Origin: Collimonas antrihumi
GTDB taxonomy: Bacteria; Pseudomonadota; Gammaproteobacteria; Burkholderiales; Burkholderiaceae_D
Length of the DNA stretch: 64,000 nt
Direction of reading: 5' to 3'
Assembly (NCBI RefSeq): GCF_018304965.1
Contig: NZ_JAGQED010000006.1
Span: forward strand, 124,001-188,000
In this document: positions 25,434 to 34,983 of the stretch, in pieces
Position numbering within the stretch: the stretch's first letter is position 1
How the letters are laid out: each line of letters opens with the position of its first letter
Notes under the pieces: model-generated
Database searches by the model: none
What the model saw: the letters and a program-made list of their open reading frames with translations, nothing else
Told to the model about the DNA's origin: nothing
Position numbers and translations under genes: made by a program

Positions 25434-26057
25434 CTACTCAAATCCGCGGATGCCACCGCCGTTAAAGCTCGGTAATTTCCAATGGAAACGCATGGCCAGC
25501 AGGCGGAGCAGGAAGCCCGCGCCGATCGCTATCAAGGGCGCCAGCGCCGGATCGACCTGGTACCACAGCAAGCCGACATACAAACCGCCGGTGAACAGCG
25601 CAACGGTAGCGTAAAACTCACGCTGCAGCACCAATGGAATCTGATTGCACAGCACATCGCGCAACAGGCCGCCGAAGACGCCGGTAATCATGCCTGCCAA
25701 AATCACTATGCCGGGCGACATGCCGTTGGCGCGGGCGATATCGCAACCGATCACGCTGAAAGCCACCAGGCCCAGGCCGTCGACCACCAGGAACACGTTG
25801 CGCAAATGATGGAGGAAGCGCGCCACCAGCGCGGTGACGATAGCGGCGCCGACGGTAAACACCAGGTATTCGGGATGCGCGATCCAGCCTAGCGGATAAT
25901 TCCCCAGCAATATATCGCGCATGGTGCCGCCACCCAATGCAGTGATGGTGCCGATGACGCAGATGCCGAACAGATCCATGTCGCGTCGCATGCCCATGAT
26001 GGCGCCGGACATGGCTTCCGCCACGATCGCAATCAGGTAGATGGAATGTAGCAGCAT
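25434..26057 (-). CDS. YicG/UPF0126 (TRIC-like) membrane protein
   Basis: A 207-residue inner-membrane protein with about seven hydrophobic helices in two related halves. The glycine-arginine motifs GGGTMRD (first half) and GGLLRD (second half) define the UPF0126 family, now grouped with TRIC cation channels. It probably conducts potassium or another small ion or solute; a glycine-transport role has been proposed for some members. Its start is 4 nt from the end of the PBP1A gene on the same strand, so the two are co-transcribed. The start 26057 was kept since the protein begins directly with the first helix. Confidence 0.88.
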   Translation of the reverse strand: MLLHSIYLIAIVAEAMSGAIMGMRRDMDLFGICVIGTITALGGGTMRDILLGNYPLGWIAHPEYLVFTVGAAIVTALVARFLHHLRNVFLVVDGLGLVAFSVIGCDIARANGMSPGIVILAGMITGVFGGLLRDVLCNQIPLVLQREFYATVALFTGGLYVGLLWYQVDPALAPLIAIGAGFLLRLLAMRFHWKLPSFNGGGIRGFE

Positions 26058-26061
26058 GGCT

Positions 26062-28452
26062 CTAATCCTCGGAAGAAAACAGTTTCAGAATTTGCTCGCG
26101 CTCTTCAGCCGCAGCTAATGCTTCCTGTTGAAGCGCTGGATTTACGGCGCCGCCAGATCTGCATTTCAGTCTGCTGTAAATGAACTGATTGTTGTCTGCC
26201 AGGCAGTTTTTGCCCAGGTATTCGGCATAGATATAATCGCCGTCGGATAGCGCCAGCCCTGCCGGTTCTGCCCGCACCCATTCCTCCCGGTCCGTCACCG
26301 CCACCTGCATATAGCGGTTCCAGATTGGCAGCGCCAACACGCCGCCGGTGGCATTGCCCAGCGATTTCGGTTGGTCATAGCCCAACCACACTACCGACAC
26401 CACACCGGAAGAATAACCGGCAAACCAGGCGTCATAGGCATTGTTCGAGGTTCCGGTTTTACCTGCGGTATCGCTGCGCGCCAATACTTTGGCGCTCTGG
26501 CCGGTGCCGGACTTGACCACGTCCTGCAACATGCTGTCCATCAGATAGGCATTGCGTGCAGAAATGATTCTTTTGCCGGATTGCTGGCTGGAGTTGAGAT
26601 TGTTACGTGTGAGGTCGTGATAGAGCACTTGTCCAGAGCGATCGCGGATTTCCTTGATCAGCCTTGGCGCCAGATGATGGCCACCGTTGGCGAACACCGC
26701 GTAAGACTGCGCCAGCTGCAACGGTGTCACCGCGCCGGCGCCGAGCGCCAGCGGCAAGGAAGCCGGATTGCGTTCGGGGAGAAAACCGAATTGGGTGGTA
26801 AATTTCTGCACATAATTGGCGCCTGCTGCTTGCATCAAACTCACCGCGACCAGGTTTTTGGAGCGCATCAAGCCGCGCCGGACGGTAATGAAGCCTTCAT
26901 AGTTGTTGTTGTAGTTGCGGGGACGCCAGGCGCGGGCTCCGGTTTCCTGCGGCAGCAAGAGGCGTTGCGTGTCATCCACCATGGTGCCGGGGAAGTAGCC
27001 TTTTTCCAGCGCCGCCGAATAAACAAAAGGCTTGAAACTCGAGCCTGGCTGGCGGAATGCTTGCAATGCGTGATCGAAAGGATTACGAAAAAAATCAAAG
27101 CCGCCGGCGAGCGCGAGAATATCTCCAGTCTTTGCATCGACAGAGATCAGCGCACCTTCCATTTCCGGCATCTGACTGAGTAGCCAGTGTTGTGGTTTGT
27201 CTTCATAAACCCTGATGACCGAGCCAGGGATAATGCCCCGCTTACCGGTCGTCGGCAACCTGGCCCAGCCGCCAGCGATGCGCGGATCAATCCGACCTAT
27301 TTGCAGGCTCTGCCCATTCCGCAATACGGCTGTGATCTGCTTCTGCGTAATAGCGATGACAATTGCCGCGCACAATTCGCTGCTGTCGGGATAGGGCGCG
27401 AGCAACTTGAATGCGTTGTCTTGCAAGTCATCGTCGGCGGTAGTGGCCAGTTGCGCCTCCGGGCCGCGATATCCCCGGCGCCCCTGAGCATCAAGCAAGC
27501 CCGAGCGCAAGTGCTTGTCGGCCGCCAGCTGCGGTGCAATCCGGACCGTAGTGACGACATCCAGACCCATGGTGTAGGCGCGTTCCTGATAAGTTTGCAT
27601 TACCATCTGCCGTGCTGCCTCGACCACATAAGCAGCGCCCCTGACGGATGGATTACGGCTGGCGTTGAGCACCAGTTTTTCTGCCATGGCCTGCTCGAAA
27701 TCGTCTGGCGTAATATAACCAAGCGCCAGCATGCGTTGCAAAATATAGTGCTGGCGGATTTGCGCGCGTTGCGGATTGGCTACCGGATTATAGGCAGAGG
27801 GTGCTTTGGGTAGACCGGCTAGCATCGCCGCTTCGGCCACACTCAGCTGCGCCAGCGGTTTGTCGAAATAGATATTGGAAGCCGCGGCAAAACCGTAAGA
27901 CCGTTCGCCAAGATAGATCTGATTCATATACAGCTCCAGCAATTTGTCCTTGCTGTATCGCTGTTCCAGTTTGTAGGCGAGCAATACTTCTTTCAGCTTG
28001 CGTTGCACGGTTTTTTCACGCGTCAAAAAGAAGCCGCGTGCTACCTGCATGGTGATGGTGCTGGCGCCTTGCCCATGTTGGCCGCTGACAACGTTTGCCA
28101 GGGTTGCGCGTAGCAGGCCGAAGAAATCGACTGCGCCATGTTCATAAAAACGTGCATCTTCGATCGCCAGCAATGCCTGGCGCATACGCAAGGGAATCTG
28201 AGCAATCGGCAGGAATTCACGGCGCTCTTCGCCGTATTCCGCTAATAGCACACCTTCGCTGGAATAGATTCGCAACGGCAGCGCCGGACTATATTGCGCC
28301 AGATGATCAACCGCCGGAAGTTGCTGCCATGCCTGATGCAGCCAATACCCGATGGCAAGACTGGCGGCCAGCGTCAGTCCGAGGCCAAAGCCCAGTGTGA
28401 ATTTGAGATTGCGGACTATCCTGGATTTTGGTTGCTTGGCCAGCTGGCTCAT
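26062..28452 (-). CDS. mrcA: Penicillin-binding protein 1A (bifunctional transglycosylase/transpeptidase)
   Basis: A class A PBP of 796 residues that polymerises and cross-links peptidoglycan. It has a cytoplasmic N-terminus and one membrane helix (about 15-37). The glycosyltransferase domain has the catalytic glutamate E98 in EDARFYEHG and the GASTITMQVAR and RKLKEVLLA motifs. After an OB-like insert comes the transpeptidase domain with S471-x-x-K474 (GSSFKPF), SKN and KTGTS. The ATG at 28452 with AGGAG upstream was chosen over an 81-nt extension. Burkholderiales often carry another mrcA elsewhere, so this may be a paralogue; the symbol reflects family, not proven orthology. Confidence 0.92.
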   Translation of the reverse strand: MSQLAKQPKSRIVRNLKFTLGFGLGLTLAASLAIGYWLHQAWQQLPAVDHLAQYSPALPLRIYSSEGVLLAEYGEERREFLPIAQIPLRMRQALLAIEDARFYEHGAVDFFGLLRATLANVVSGQHGQGASTITMQVARGFFLTREKTVQRKLKEVLLAYKLEQRYSKDKLLELYMNQIYLGERSYGFAAASNIYFDKPLAQLSVAEAAMLAGLPKAPSAYNPVANPQRAQIRQHYILQRMLALGYITPDDFEQAMAEKLVLNASRNPSVRGAAYVVEAARQMVMQTYQERAYTMGLDVVTTVRIAPQLAADKHLRSGLLDAQGRRGYRGPEAQLATTADDDLQDNAFKLLAPYPDSSELCAAIVIAITQKQITAVLRNGQSLQIGRIDPRIAGGWARLPTTGKRGIIPGSVIRVYEDKPQHWLLSQMPEMEGALISVDAKTGDILALAGGFDFFRNPFDHALQAFRQPGSSFKPFVYSAALEKGYFPGTMVDDTQRLLLPQETGARAWRPRNYNNNYEGFITVRRGLMRSKNLVAVSLMQAAGANYVQKFTTQFGFLPERNPASLPLALGAGAVTPLQLAQSYAVFANGGHHLAPRLIKEIRDRSGQVLYHDLTRNNLNSSQQSGKRIISARNAYLMDSMLQDVVKSGTGQSAKVLARSDTAGKTGTSNNAYDAWFAGYSSGVVSVVWLGYDQPKSLGNATGGVLALPIWNRYMQVAVTDREEWVRAEPAGLALSDGDYIYAEYLGKNCLADNNQFIYSRLKCRSGGAVNPALQQEALAAAEEREQILKLFSSED

Positions 28453-28604
28453 TGTCGCTCCTGTTGAATTGGGCACTCGGATCCTTGACGGATGCGGGTC
28501 GGATGGCCTGAAGAGCGTGCATTGTGGTTGCAATAAAACACTCGTTAAATAAAATTAAGTATTATTAATGAATCATAAATTTTTCTTATCTAAGGAAATT
28601 CAAT

Positions 28605-29504
28605 ATGAATCTGCATTTGAACCTGAATCCAAAACACACCGAGGCCTTTCGCGCGGTGATCGAAACCGGCAGCTTCGAGCAAGCCGCGGTGAGGCTGCAC
28701 CTGACTTCACCGGCCATATCGCAGCGCGTGCATGCGCTTGAAAGCATGTTGGGCAATGCCTTGATCGTGCGCTGCCGTCCTGCGCGCGCTACCCGGACGG
28801 GGCACAGGCTGATGCAATATCTGAAGCGTGCGCAAATGCTGGAAGCGGATCTGGCGGCAGAGTTGGCGGTGGAACAGGATGCGCCGATGCGACTGGTGCT
28901 GGCATTGAATGCCGATTCGATCGGCACCTGGTTTTTTCCTGCTTTGTCAGACGTGCTGATACGCGAAAAAGTTCTGCTGGACCTGACCGTGGAAGATCAG
29001 GATCACACTTACTCGCTGCTGGAAACCGGCATGGCAATTGGCTGCATTAGCACGGAACCGAAGCCGATGCGTGGCTGTTCGGCCGAGCTATTGGGAGTGA
29101 TGCGCTACTGGTTGGTAGCGGCAGAAGAATTTTCCGACCGTTGGTTTGCAGATGGCTTGACGCGTAAGGCGGCGCGCAATGCGCCGGTGGTGGCGTACAC
29201 CCATAAAGACACATTGCAATCGTCTTTCTTGCTGAGCAAACTGGGCTTGCCGGAGGGCGCGTATCCGTGCCACTACGTTCCCGGCGCCGCGTCGCATTTC
29301 AATGCGATTCGCTACGGCCTGGGCTACGGCATGGTGCCGGAACTTCTGCTCAAGGCCAGTGCCGGCAAACATGAAATGATTTATCTTGCACCGAACAAGC
29401 CGCTCGAGTTGGCGTTGTATTGGCATACCTGGAAGGTGCAATCGCCGCGCATGGAAAATCTGTCGCGTCAGATCATTTCGGCAGCGCGAAAAATCCTGAA
29501 GTAG
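28605..29504 (+). CDS. LysR-family regulator, ArgP/LysG type
   Basis: A 299-residue LysR regulator. The N-terminal winged helix (AFRAVIETGSFEQAAVRL, PAISQRVHALESMLG) and the co-inducer domain (NADSIGTWFFPAL, VEDQDHTYSLLETG, PCHYVPG, LYWHTWK) follow ArgP of E. coli closely. ArgP/LysG proteins sense lysine and arginine and control exporters such as ArgO/LysE; no exporter gene is next to it here, as its divergent neighbour is the PBP1A gene. The ATG at 28605 has AAGGAAA upstream. Confidence 0.88.
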   Translation: MNLHLNLNPKHTEAFRAVIETGSFEQAAVRLHLTSPAISQRVHALESMLGNALIVRCRPARATRTGHRLMQYLKRAQMLEADLAAELAVEQDAPMRLVLALNADSIGTWFFPALSDVLIREKVLLDLTVEDQDHTYSLLETGMAIGCISTEPKPMRGCSAELLGVMRYWLVAAEEFSDRWFADGLTRKAARNAPVVAYTHKDTLQSSFLLSKLGLPEGAYPCHYVPGAASHFNAIRYGLGYGMVPELLLKASAGKHEMIYLAPNKPLELALYWHTWKVQSPRMENLSRQIISAARKILK

Positions 29505-29661
29505 TCGCGCCTGCATTTGGCGCACATAGCGCATATCGATATGTAAAACCATCAGTTTGTATTGCCGCCTGTCTACTATATTCTCCACTCCCATTAGTTG
29601 ACGCAACTAAAGACGCAACAATTCTTTACAAAAGAATACATGGGAAGGATGAGTAACGAAT

Positions 29662-32394
29662 ATGCCTAGATGCACGCACAGATTCAAAACCCTGCCAGCG
29701 CAGACTGCGTTGTTGATCGCTATTGCAGCGCCAAATCTCTATCAAGCGGCGTACGCGCAATCAGCGGACGACAACACCGCCGCCAGCGACACCAAACCAG
29801 TACTGGTCACCGGCTCCCGAATTCCCCGCGCCGGCAAGGAAGGACCGACCAGCGTAACCGTGATCACCAGCGAGGATATCGAAAAGCAAGGCTACCGCAA
29901 TGTATACGATGCCCTTAGCGCGCAGACCCAGAATACCGGTATGACGCAAGGCGCCGACTTCGGCAACACTTTTACTCCTGCAGCGAATACCATCAGCTTG
30001 CGTGGCCTCGGCCCGAATCACACCTTGATCCTGCTGAACGGCAGGCGGATTGCCGACTATCCGGTGGCTTATGACGGCTCGGTCAACTTCGTCAACCTGG
30101 CCAATATTCCATCGGGACTGGTGGACCGTATCGAGATATTGAACAGCGGTGCATCGGCCATCTACGGATCGGACGCGATTGCCGGCGTGGTCAATATCAT
30201 TACGAAAAAGCAGATCAGCGGCGTCGATATCAACGTAAAGGCTGGCGGCACCCGGGACGGTGGCGGCTCTAGTCAGCGGATTCAAATCACCGGCGGCGGC
30301 GGCAGTGGAAACCTGAGCGGGCTTTTCGGTATAGAACTAAGTCGGACCCAGCCTATCTGGAGCCGCCAGCGCGACTTCATGTCATCGGCGTCTTCCGACG
30401 GCACCACGCCGACCCGCGTTTTTTCACGGAAAAACGTCGACAGCGGGAAATACATTGATCCAAGCGCTGCAACCTGCGACCAGCTCGGCAATCTGTTCTA
30501 CGATAGCGTGGTCCGGGTAAAGTCAAAGTCCGGCGTGTATTGCGGCAGTGGCAAGGCGCAACCGGCCTATTGGACCACAATGACCCAGAACGAAAGCGAA
30601 AATCTGTTCGGCAGCTTGCGCTATCAGTTGAACGCCAAGACCGAATTGTTCAGCGATCTGATGCTGGGATTTAACGCTACGCAAAACAATACGCGCGGCC
30701 CTAACTGGACTTCTGAAGCAGTCAGCAATAGCTATTTTTTCAACCAGAACAGCGGCAACAACGAAAGCTGGTCACGTCGGATTTCTCCGGAAGAAATCGG
30801 TGGAGCCACGCGTTACAACCGAAAATGGAACGACGTCGCAGCCAACCTGACGGTAGGCGTGCGCGGCGATATTCCGTCGACCGACAGCTGGAACTACGAA
30901 GCCGCTTACAACATCTCCGCTTATACCAGCCGCAAGACCACACCTTTGCTGTTGAGTAATGTCGACAGTTTTTTCCTCGGCCCGCGCCTTGGCTACGATG
31001 CCGACGGCGTCGCCATCTATGCGCCGGATCCGAAAAGACTGTACCAGCCGTTGACCCCGGATCAGTTCAATTCGATCACCGGCGACGCAATCAGCCGCGA
31101 TAAATCCTGGACCCAGACCTTGAGCCTGAGCGCCAACGGTGAACTGTTCAATCTGCCGGCCGGGCCGGTGCGCCTGGCTGCGATTACTGAATTCGGTAGT
31201 CAAGGTTTCAGCAACACACCTGACCCGCAAATCAACCAAGGCGTGTTCTACAACCAGGCCGCTGCAAACGGCGCCAGCGGCTCGCGTCAACGCTATGCCG
31301 TGGGAACAGAGCTGAACATACCGATCATCAAGCAGCTGGTCGCGACTGTGGCCGGACGCTACGACGAATACAACTTCGCCGGCCGCAACGATGGTAAATT
31401 CACCTATAACACCGGGCTCGAATTCCGTCCCGCCAAGACCTTGCTGTTTCGCGGTAACTACGCAACCAGTTTCCGCGCGCCGGACATGAACTATATCTAT
31501 TCGTCGACCACCCGCGGCTACTATTCATCGACTACCGATTACTACCGCTGCGCGCAGGCAGGGCAGCCGCTGGCAGGCTGTGAATTCAACAACTATTCAC
31601 CGGGTGCGAATTACATTCAGACCGGCAGCAAGGACCTGAAATCCGAGAACGGCAAATCCTGGAGCTACGGTGTGGTGTGGTCGCCAAGTTCCAACTTCGA
31701 CGTATCGGCCGATTTCTGGCGTATCCAGATCGATAACCTGGTCACCAATCTCGATCCGGACACTATCCTGCACAATGAAGCCAATTGCCGTGCCGGGCAG
31801 CTGGACATCAATTCGCCGATCTGCGTCGATGCGCTGGCGCGGGTGCAGCGTAACCCGGCCAATGCTATCTTCAATCCGAATGCTATCCAGAATATTCTGG
31901 TCAATCCGATCAATGCTGCGTCGGAACGCACCAGCGGCCTGGATGTAAGCGGAAAATGGCGCATCAAGGCTGGTGGTGCCGGCGATTTCCTGCTGAAGGC
32001 GAATTACACCAAGGTGCTCAGCCATCACTACAAGCAGTTTGCCGCCGACCCGGATTCAGATGAATTGAATTCGCTGACAAATCCTGACTGGGGTTCAAAG
32101 GTCAATGCCAGCGTTACCTGGCTGCGCAACAAATGGACCAGCACAGTGCAAGTCACGCGTTACGGCAGTTTGCCCAGCGCCGACCAGACCCGCCGCATTT
32201 CACCGTTCGCATTGGTCAACCTGAGCGCCAGTTACCAGATCAACCCGCGAGCATCAGTGTCGCTGATCGTCAATAATGTGTTTAATTCCGTGAAGCAAGA
32301 CAATACCGCCGGTTGGCCGTATTATCCCGTGGGTAACTACAATCCCTATGGTCGTCAGGGTTGGCTGGAATTCAATTATCACTTTGGTTCGTAA
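29662..32394 (+). CDS. TonB-dependent outer-membrane receptor
   Basis: A 910-residue receptor for active uptake across the outer membrane. A signal peptide ends near residue 32 (AAYA-QSADD). The plug domain (about 55-180) contains TGSRIPRAG, SLRGLGPNHTLILLNGRR and ASAIYGSDAIAGVVNI; the rest is a large beta barrel ending in YHFGS. No siderophore or cobalamin genes lie nearby. The receptor type with the TGSRIPR start is common for carbohydrates or peptides. It is followed after 73 nt by a thioredoxin-like exported protein. The substrate is unknown. Confidence 0.93.
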   Translation: MPRCTHRFKTLPAQTALLIAIAAPNLYQAAYAQSADDNTAASDTKPVLVTGSRIPRAGKEGPTSVTVITSEDIEKQGYRNVYDALSAQTQNTGMTQGADFGNTFTPAANTISLRGLGPNHTLILLNGRRIADYPVAYDGSVNFVNLANIPSGLVDRIEILNSGASAIYGSDAIAGVVNIITKKQISGVDINVKAGGTRDGGGSSQRIQITGGGGSGNLSGLFGIELSRTQPIWSRQRDFMSSASSDGTTPTRVFSRKNVDSGKYIDPSAATCDQLGNLFYDSVVRVKSKSGVYCGSGKAQPAYWTTMTQNESENLFGSLRYQLNAKTELFSDLMLGFNATQNNTRGPNWTSEAVSNSYFFNQNSGNNESWSRRISPEEIGGATRYNRKWNDVAANLTVGVRGDIPSTDSWNYEAAYNISAYTSRKTTPLLLSNVDSFFLGPRLGYDADGVAIYAPDPKRLYQPLTPDQFNSITGDAISRDKSWTQTLSLSANGELFNLPAGPVRLAAITEFGSQGFSNTPDPQINQGVFYNQAAANGASGSRQRYAVGTELNIPIIKQLVATVAGRYDEYNFAGRNDGKFTYNTGLEFRPAKTLLFRGNYATSFRAPDMNYIYSSTTRGYYSSTTDYYRCAQAGQPLAGCEFNNYSPGANYIQTGSKDLKSENGKSWSYGVVWSPSSNFDVSADFWRIQIDNLVTNLDPDTILHNEANCRAGQLDINSPICVDALARVQRNPANAIFNPNAIQNILVNPINAASERTSGLDVSGKWRIKAGGAGDFLLKANYTKVLSHHYKQFAADPDSDELNSLTNPDWGSKVNASVTWLRNKWTSTVQVTRYGSLPSADQTRRISPFALVNLSASYQINPRASVSLIVNNVFNSVKQDNTAGWPYYPVGNYNPYGRQGWLEFNYHFGS

Positions 32395-32467
32395 AAGATA
32401 TTTTCATGGCCGCAGCTGGCTCCGGTCCGTTGCGGCTTTACCTGTGTGCATGATGGATGAGTATACG

Positions 32468-34039
32468 ATGAAGAATTTATCCGCTACCGCGGCGGTGTTT
32501 GCCGCAATGCTGTGCGCCGCCGCGCCGGCTATGGCCTTGACTGCTACCGAATCGAAACCGGCAACTGCAACTGCAGCAGCAGCGGAAGGCATCAATTGGT
32601 ATGACGGCGACGTCGATGCCGCTTTCGCCTTTGCCAAAGCGCATAACAAACCTTTGTTCCTGTATTGGGGCGCGACGTGGTGCCCGCCATGCAATCAAGT
32701 CAAAGCCACGATTTTTAACCGGCAAGGTTTTATCGAACGCTCGCGTTTCTTCGTGCCGGTGCATATTGATGGCGACAGCGCCGGCGCACAAAAACTTGGC
32801 GAGCGTTTCAAGGTACGCGGCTACCCGACCATGATCCTGTTCAAGCCCGACGGTACCGAAATCACCCGTTTGCCAGGCGAAGTCGACGCCGACCGCTACT
32901 TGCAGACGCTGACACTCGGCATCAGCGCCAATCGTCCGGTCAGGCAAACCTTGCAGGCAGCTCTCGCCGGCGGCAAGTTGACTGCGGACGAGTGGCGTTT
33001 GCTGGCGTACTACTCTTGGGATACCGATGAGCAGCAGCTGGTCGGCAGTAAGGAGTTATCGTCCACGCTGAAGCGGTTGGCCGCAAACTGCCCGCCTGGC
33101 GATACCGCCAATCGCCTGGCCTTGAGCGCATTGTTAGCTGCAGCTACCGCTAAGCCGGGTGAAGCCGCTAGCGTTGACAAAACGGCAGCGGCAGCGCAAT
33201 TGACGAAGGCGGTGAGCGATGTCCATACGGCACGTGAGAATATGGACATATTTGCCAACTATCCTGCCGAGCTGGTGGTATCGGCTACGCTGCCGAAAAC
33301 GCAGGCCCGCGCAAAGCTGATCGCCGCCTGGGGTCTCGCCATGCAGCGTCTGTCCGGCGATAACACGCTATCCAAGACTGATCGCTTATCGGCCTTGGCG
33401 GCACAAGTAACGCTGGCACGCATCGATATCCCGGACGGCGCGCTGGCGCCGGCCTTGCTCAAAGACGTGCGGCAACGCGTGGCCCAAGCCGATAGCGCAA
33501 CCACCGATGCCTATGAGCGGCAATCGGTGATCAATACCGGCGCGCATGCCTTGAGCGATGCCGGCTTGCTGGATGATTCGGACCGTTTACTCAAGGCGGA
33601 GCTGAAACGTTCGCATGCGCCATACTATTTCATGCTTAGCCTGGCCTCGAATGCCAAGAAACGTGGCGACAAAGCCGGCGCCATCAACTGGTATGAACAA
33701 GCCTACCAGGCAGCACAGGGACCGGCGACACGCCTGCAATGGGGCGCGGCGTATTTGTCTGGCTTGCTGGAGCTGGCGCCGCAGGACGAAAGCCGCATAG
33801 AAAAGGTCGCGCATGGCGTATTGCAGGAGCTGGGCAGCACCCAGAATGCATTCTACGAACGTAATCGTTCGGTGCTGGAGCGCTTGGGGAAAAAACTCAA
33901 TACCTGGAATGGCGACGGCAAGCATCAGGCGGTGCTAGGGCGTTTGCGGCTGCAACTGGATGCTGTGTGCGGCAAATTGCCGGCGGCAGATGCGCAGCGG
34001 ACCACTTGCCAGAGTTTGCTGAATCCAGCCCAGGTATAG
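32468..34039 (+). CDS. Exported thioredoxin-domain protein with C-terminal helical repeats
   Basis: A 523-residue periplasmic protein. It begins with a signal peptide (residues 1-23, ending AMA), then a thioredoxin-like domain (about 45-160) with the active site C72-P-P-C75 (ATWCPPCNQ) and the cis-proline YPTMI, and then a long, mostly helical C-terminal part (about 180-520) of TPR-like character. It could reduce or isomerise disulfides of an exported partner. It directly follows a TonB-dependent receptor gene, so joint expression is likely. The ATG at 32468 (GGATGAG upstream) starts the signal peptide; earlier in-frame ATGs exist. Confidence 0.85.
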   Translation: MKNLSATAAVFAAMLCAAAPAMALTATESKPATATAAAAEGINWYDGDVDAAFAFAKAHNKPLFLYWGATWCPPCNQVKATIFNRQGFIERSRFFVPVHIDGDSAGAQKLGERFKVRGYPTMILFKPDGTEITRLPGEVDADRYLQTLTLGISANRPVRQTLQAALAGGKLTADEWRLLAYYSWDTDEQQLVGSKELSSTLKRLAANCPPGDTANRLALSALLAAATAKPGEAASVDKTAAAAQLTKAVSDVHTARENMDIFANYPAELVVSATLPKTQARAKLIAAWGLAMQRLSGDNTLSKTDRLSALAAQVTLARIDIPDGALAPALLKDVRQRVAQADSATTDAYERQSVINTGAHALSDAGLLDDSDRLLKAELKRSHAPYYFMLSLASNAKKRGDKAGAINWYEQAYQAAQGPATRLQWGAAYLSGLLELAPQDESRIEKVAHGVLQELGSTQNAFYERNRSVLERLGKKLNTWNGDGKHQAVLGRLRLQLDAVCGKLPAADAQRTTCQSLLNPAQV

Positions 34040-34130
34040 TAAAACGGGATCATTCCGGATAAATCGGTTACGCTAGGGGAATGTATTTTCTCCTTGTGTT
34101 TCCTCATTTACTTGACCGGACCGACCGACC

Positions 34131-34802
34131 ATGATCATTGTTCATCATCTCAACAACTCCCGTTCACAACGCGTACTGTGGCTGCTCGAAGAACTGGGGC
34201 TGGATTATGAGATCAAACTGTATCAACGCGATCCGAAAACCATGTTGGCGCCGCCTTCGCTGAAAGCGGTTCATCCCCTGGGGAAATCGCCGGTCATCAC
34301 AGATGGCGACAATACGATTGCCGAATCGGGCGCGATTATCGAGTACCTGGTGCAACAATATGGCAACGGTCGCCTGATTCCGGCGGCGGGCAGCAAGGAT
34401 CGTCTGCGCTACACTTACTGGCAGCATTATGCCGAAGGTTCGGCCATGCCGCCGCTGCTGATGAAGCTGATCTTCGGACGCCTGGGGCGGCCGCCGATGC
34501 CGGCTCTTCTGCGGCCCCTGGCGCGTTCGATTGCGAACGGCGTGCAGCGCAACTACATCGATCCGCAACTCAAGACGCATCTCGATTTCATGGAAGGCGA
34601 GCTGGGTAAATCGACCTGGTTTGCCGGCGAAGAATTCAGCGCCGCCGATATCCAGATGAGCTTCCCGCTGGAAGCTTCGCAATCGCGCGGCGGCCTGGAC
34701 GCCAGCCGGCCGAACCTGTTCGCCTTTTTACAACGGATCCATGCACGGCCGGCATATCAGCGTGCGATCGAAAAGGGCGGTAAATACGATTTGCTGAAGT
34801 AA
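34131..34802 (+). CDS. Glutathione S-transferase
   Basis: A 223-residue GST with N-terminal thioredoxin-like fold (VHHLNNSRSQRVLWLLEEL, HPLGKSPVI, ESGAIIEYL) and an all-helical C-terminal domain (ADIQMSFPLE). The SRSQR-WLLEE pattern is like the GTT1/GstA-related cytosolic GSTs. It conjugates or reduces electrophiles with glutathione. It stands alone between an exported thioredoxin gene and the AMP nucleosidase gene. No substrate can be named. Confidence 0.9.
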   Translation: MIIVHHLNNSRSQRVLWLLEELGLDYEIKLYQRDPKTMLAPPSLKAVHPLGKSPVITDGDNTIAESGAIIEYLVQQYGNGRLIPAAGSKDRLRYTYWQHYAEGSAMPPLLMKLIFGRLGRPPMPALLRPLARSIANGVQRNYIDPQLKTHLDFMEGELGKSTWFAGEEFSAADIQMSFPLEASQSRGGLDASRPNLFAFLQRIHARPAYQRAIEKGGKYDLLK

Positions 34803-34846
34803 TCTTGTACTGTAATACCGTACTTGCCCTGGCTTTCGAATCTCTC

Positions 34847-34870
34847 TCGTATCTTCACTCGTATCTGCAC
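34847..34870. repeat. 12-nt tandem duplication
   Basis: TCGTATCTTCAC is followed at once by TCGTATCTGCAC, about 45 nt after the GST stop codon. It resembles the other spacer duplications in the window. Confidence 0.75.
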
Positions 34871-34914
34871 TCTCACCCCACGCTCGCGCCAATCCCGTTA
34901 GAATTGAACTGTAA

Positions 34915-34938
34915 GGTCCGGATAAAACTGTCCGGACC
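34915..34938 (+). promoter_or_regulatory. Perfect hairpin upstream of amn
   Basis: GGTCCGGA and its exact complement TCCGGACC are separated by 8 nt and end 45 nt before the amn start. There is no T run, so it is more likely an operator or a leader hairpin than a terminator. Function unknown. Confidence 0.5.
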
Positions 34939-34983
34939 GTGACGCCAATCGGCTTGACGTACAGATATCGCTACGGAGATTCA

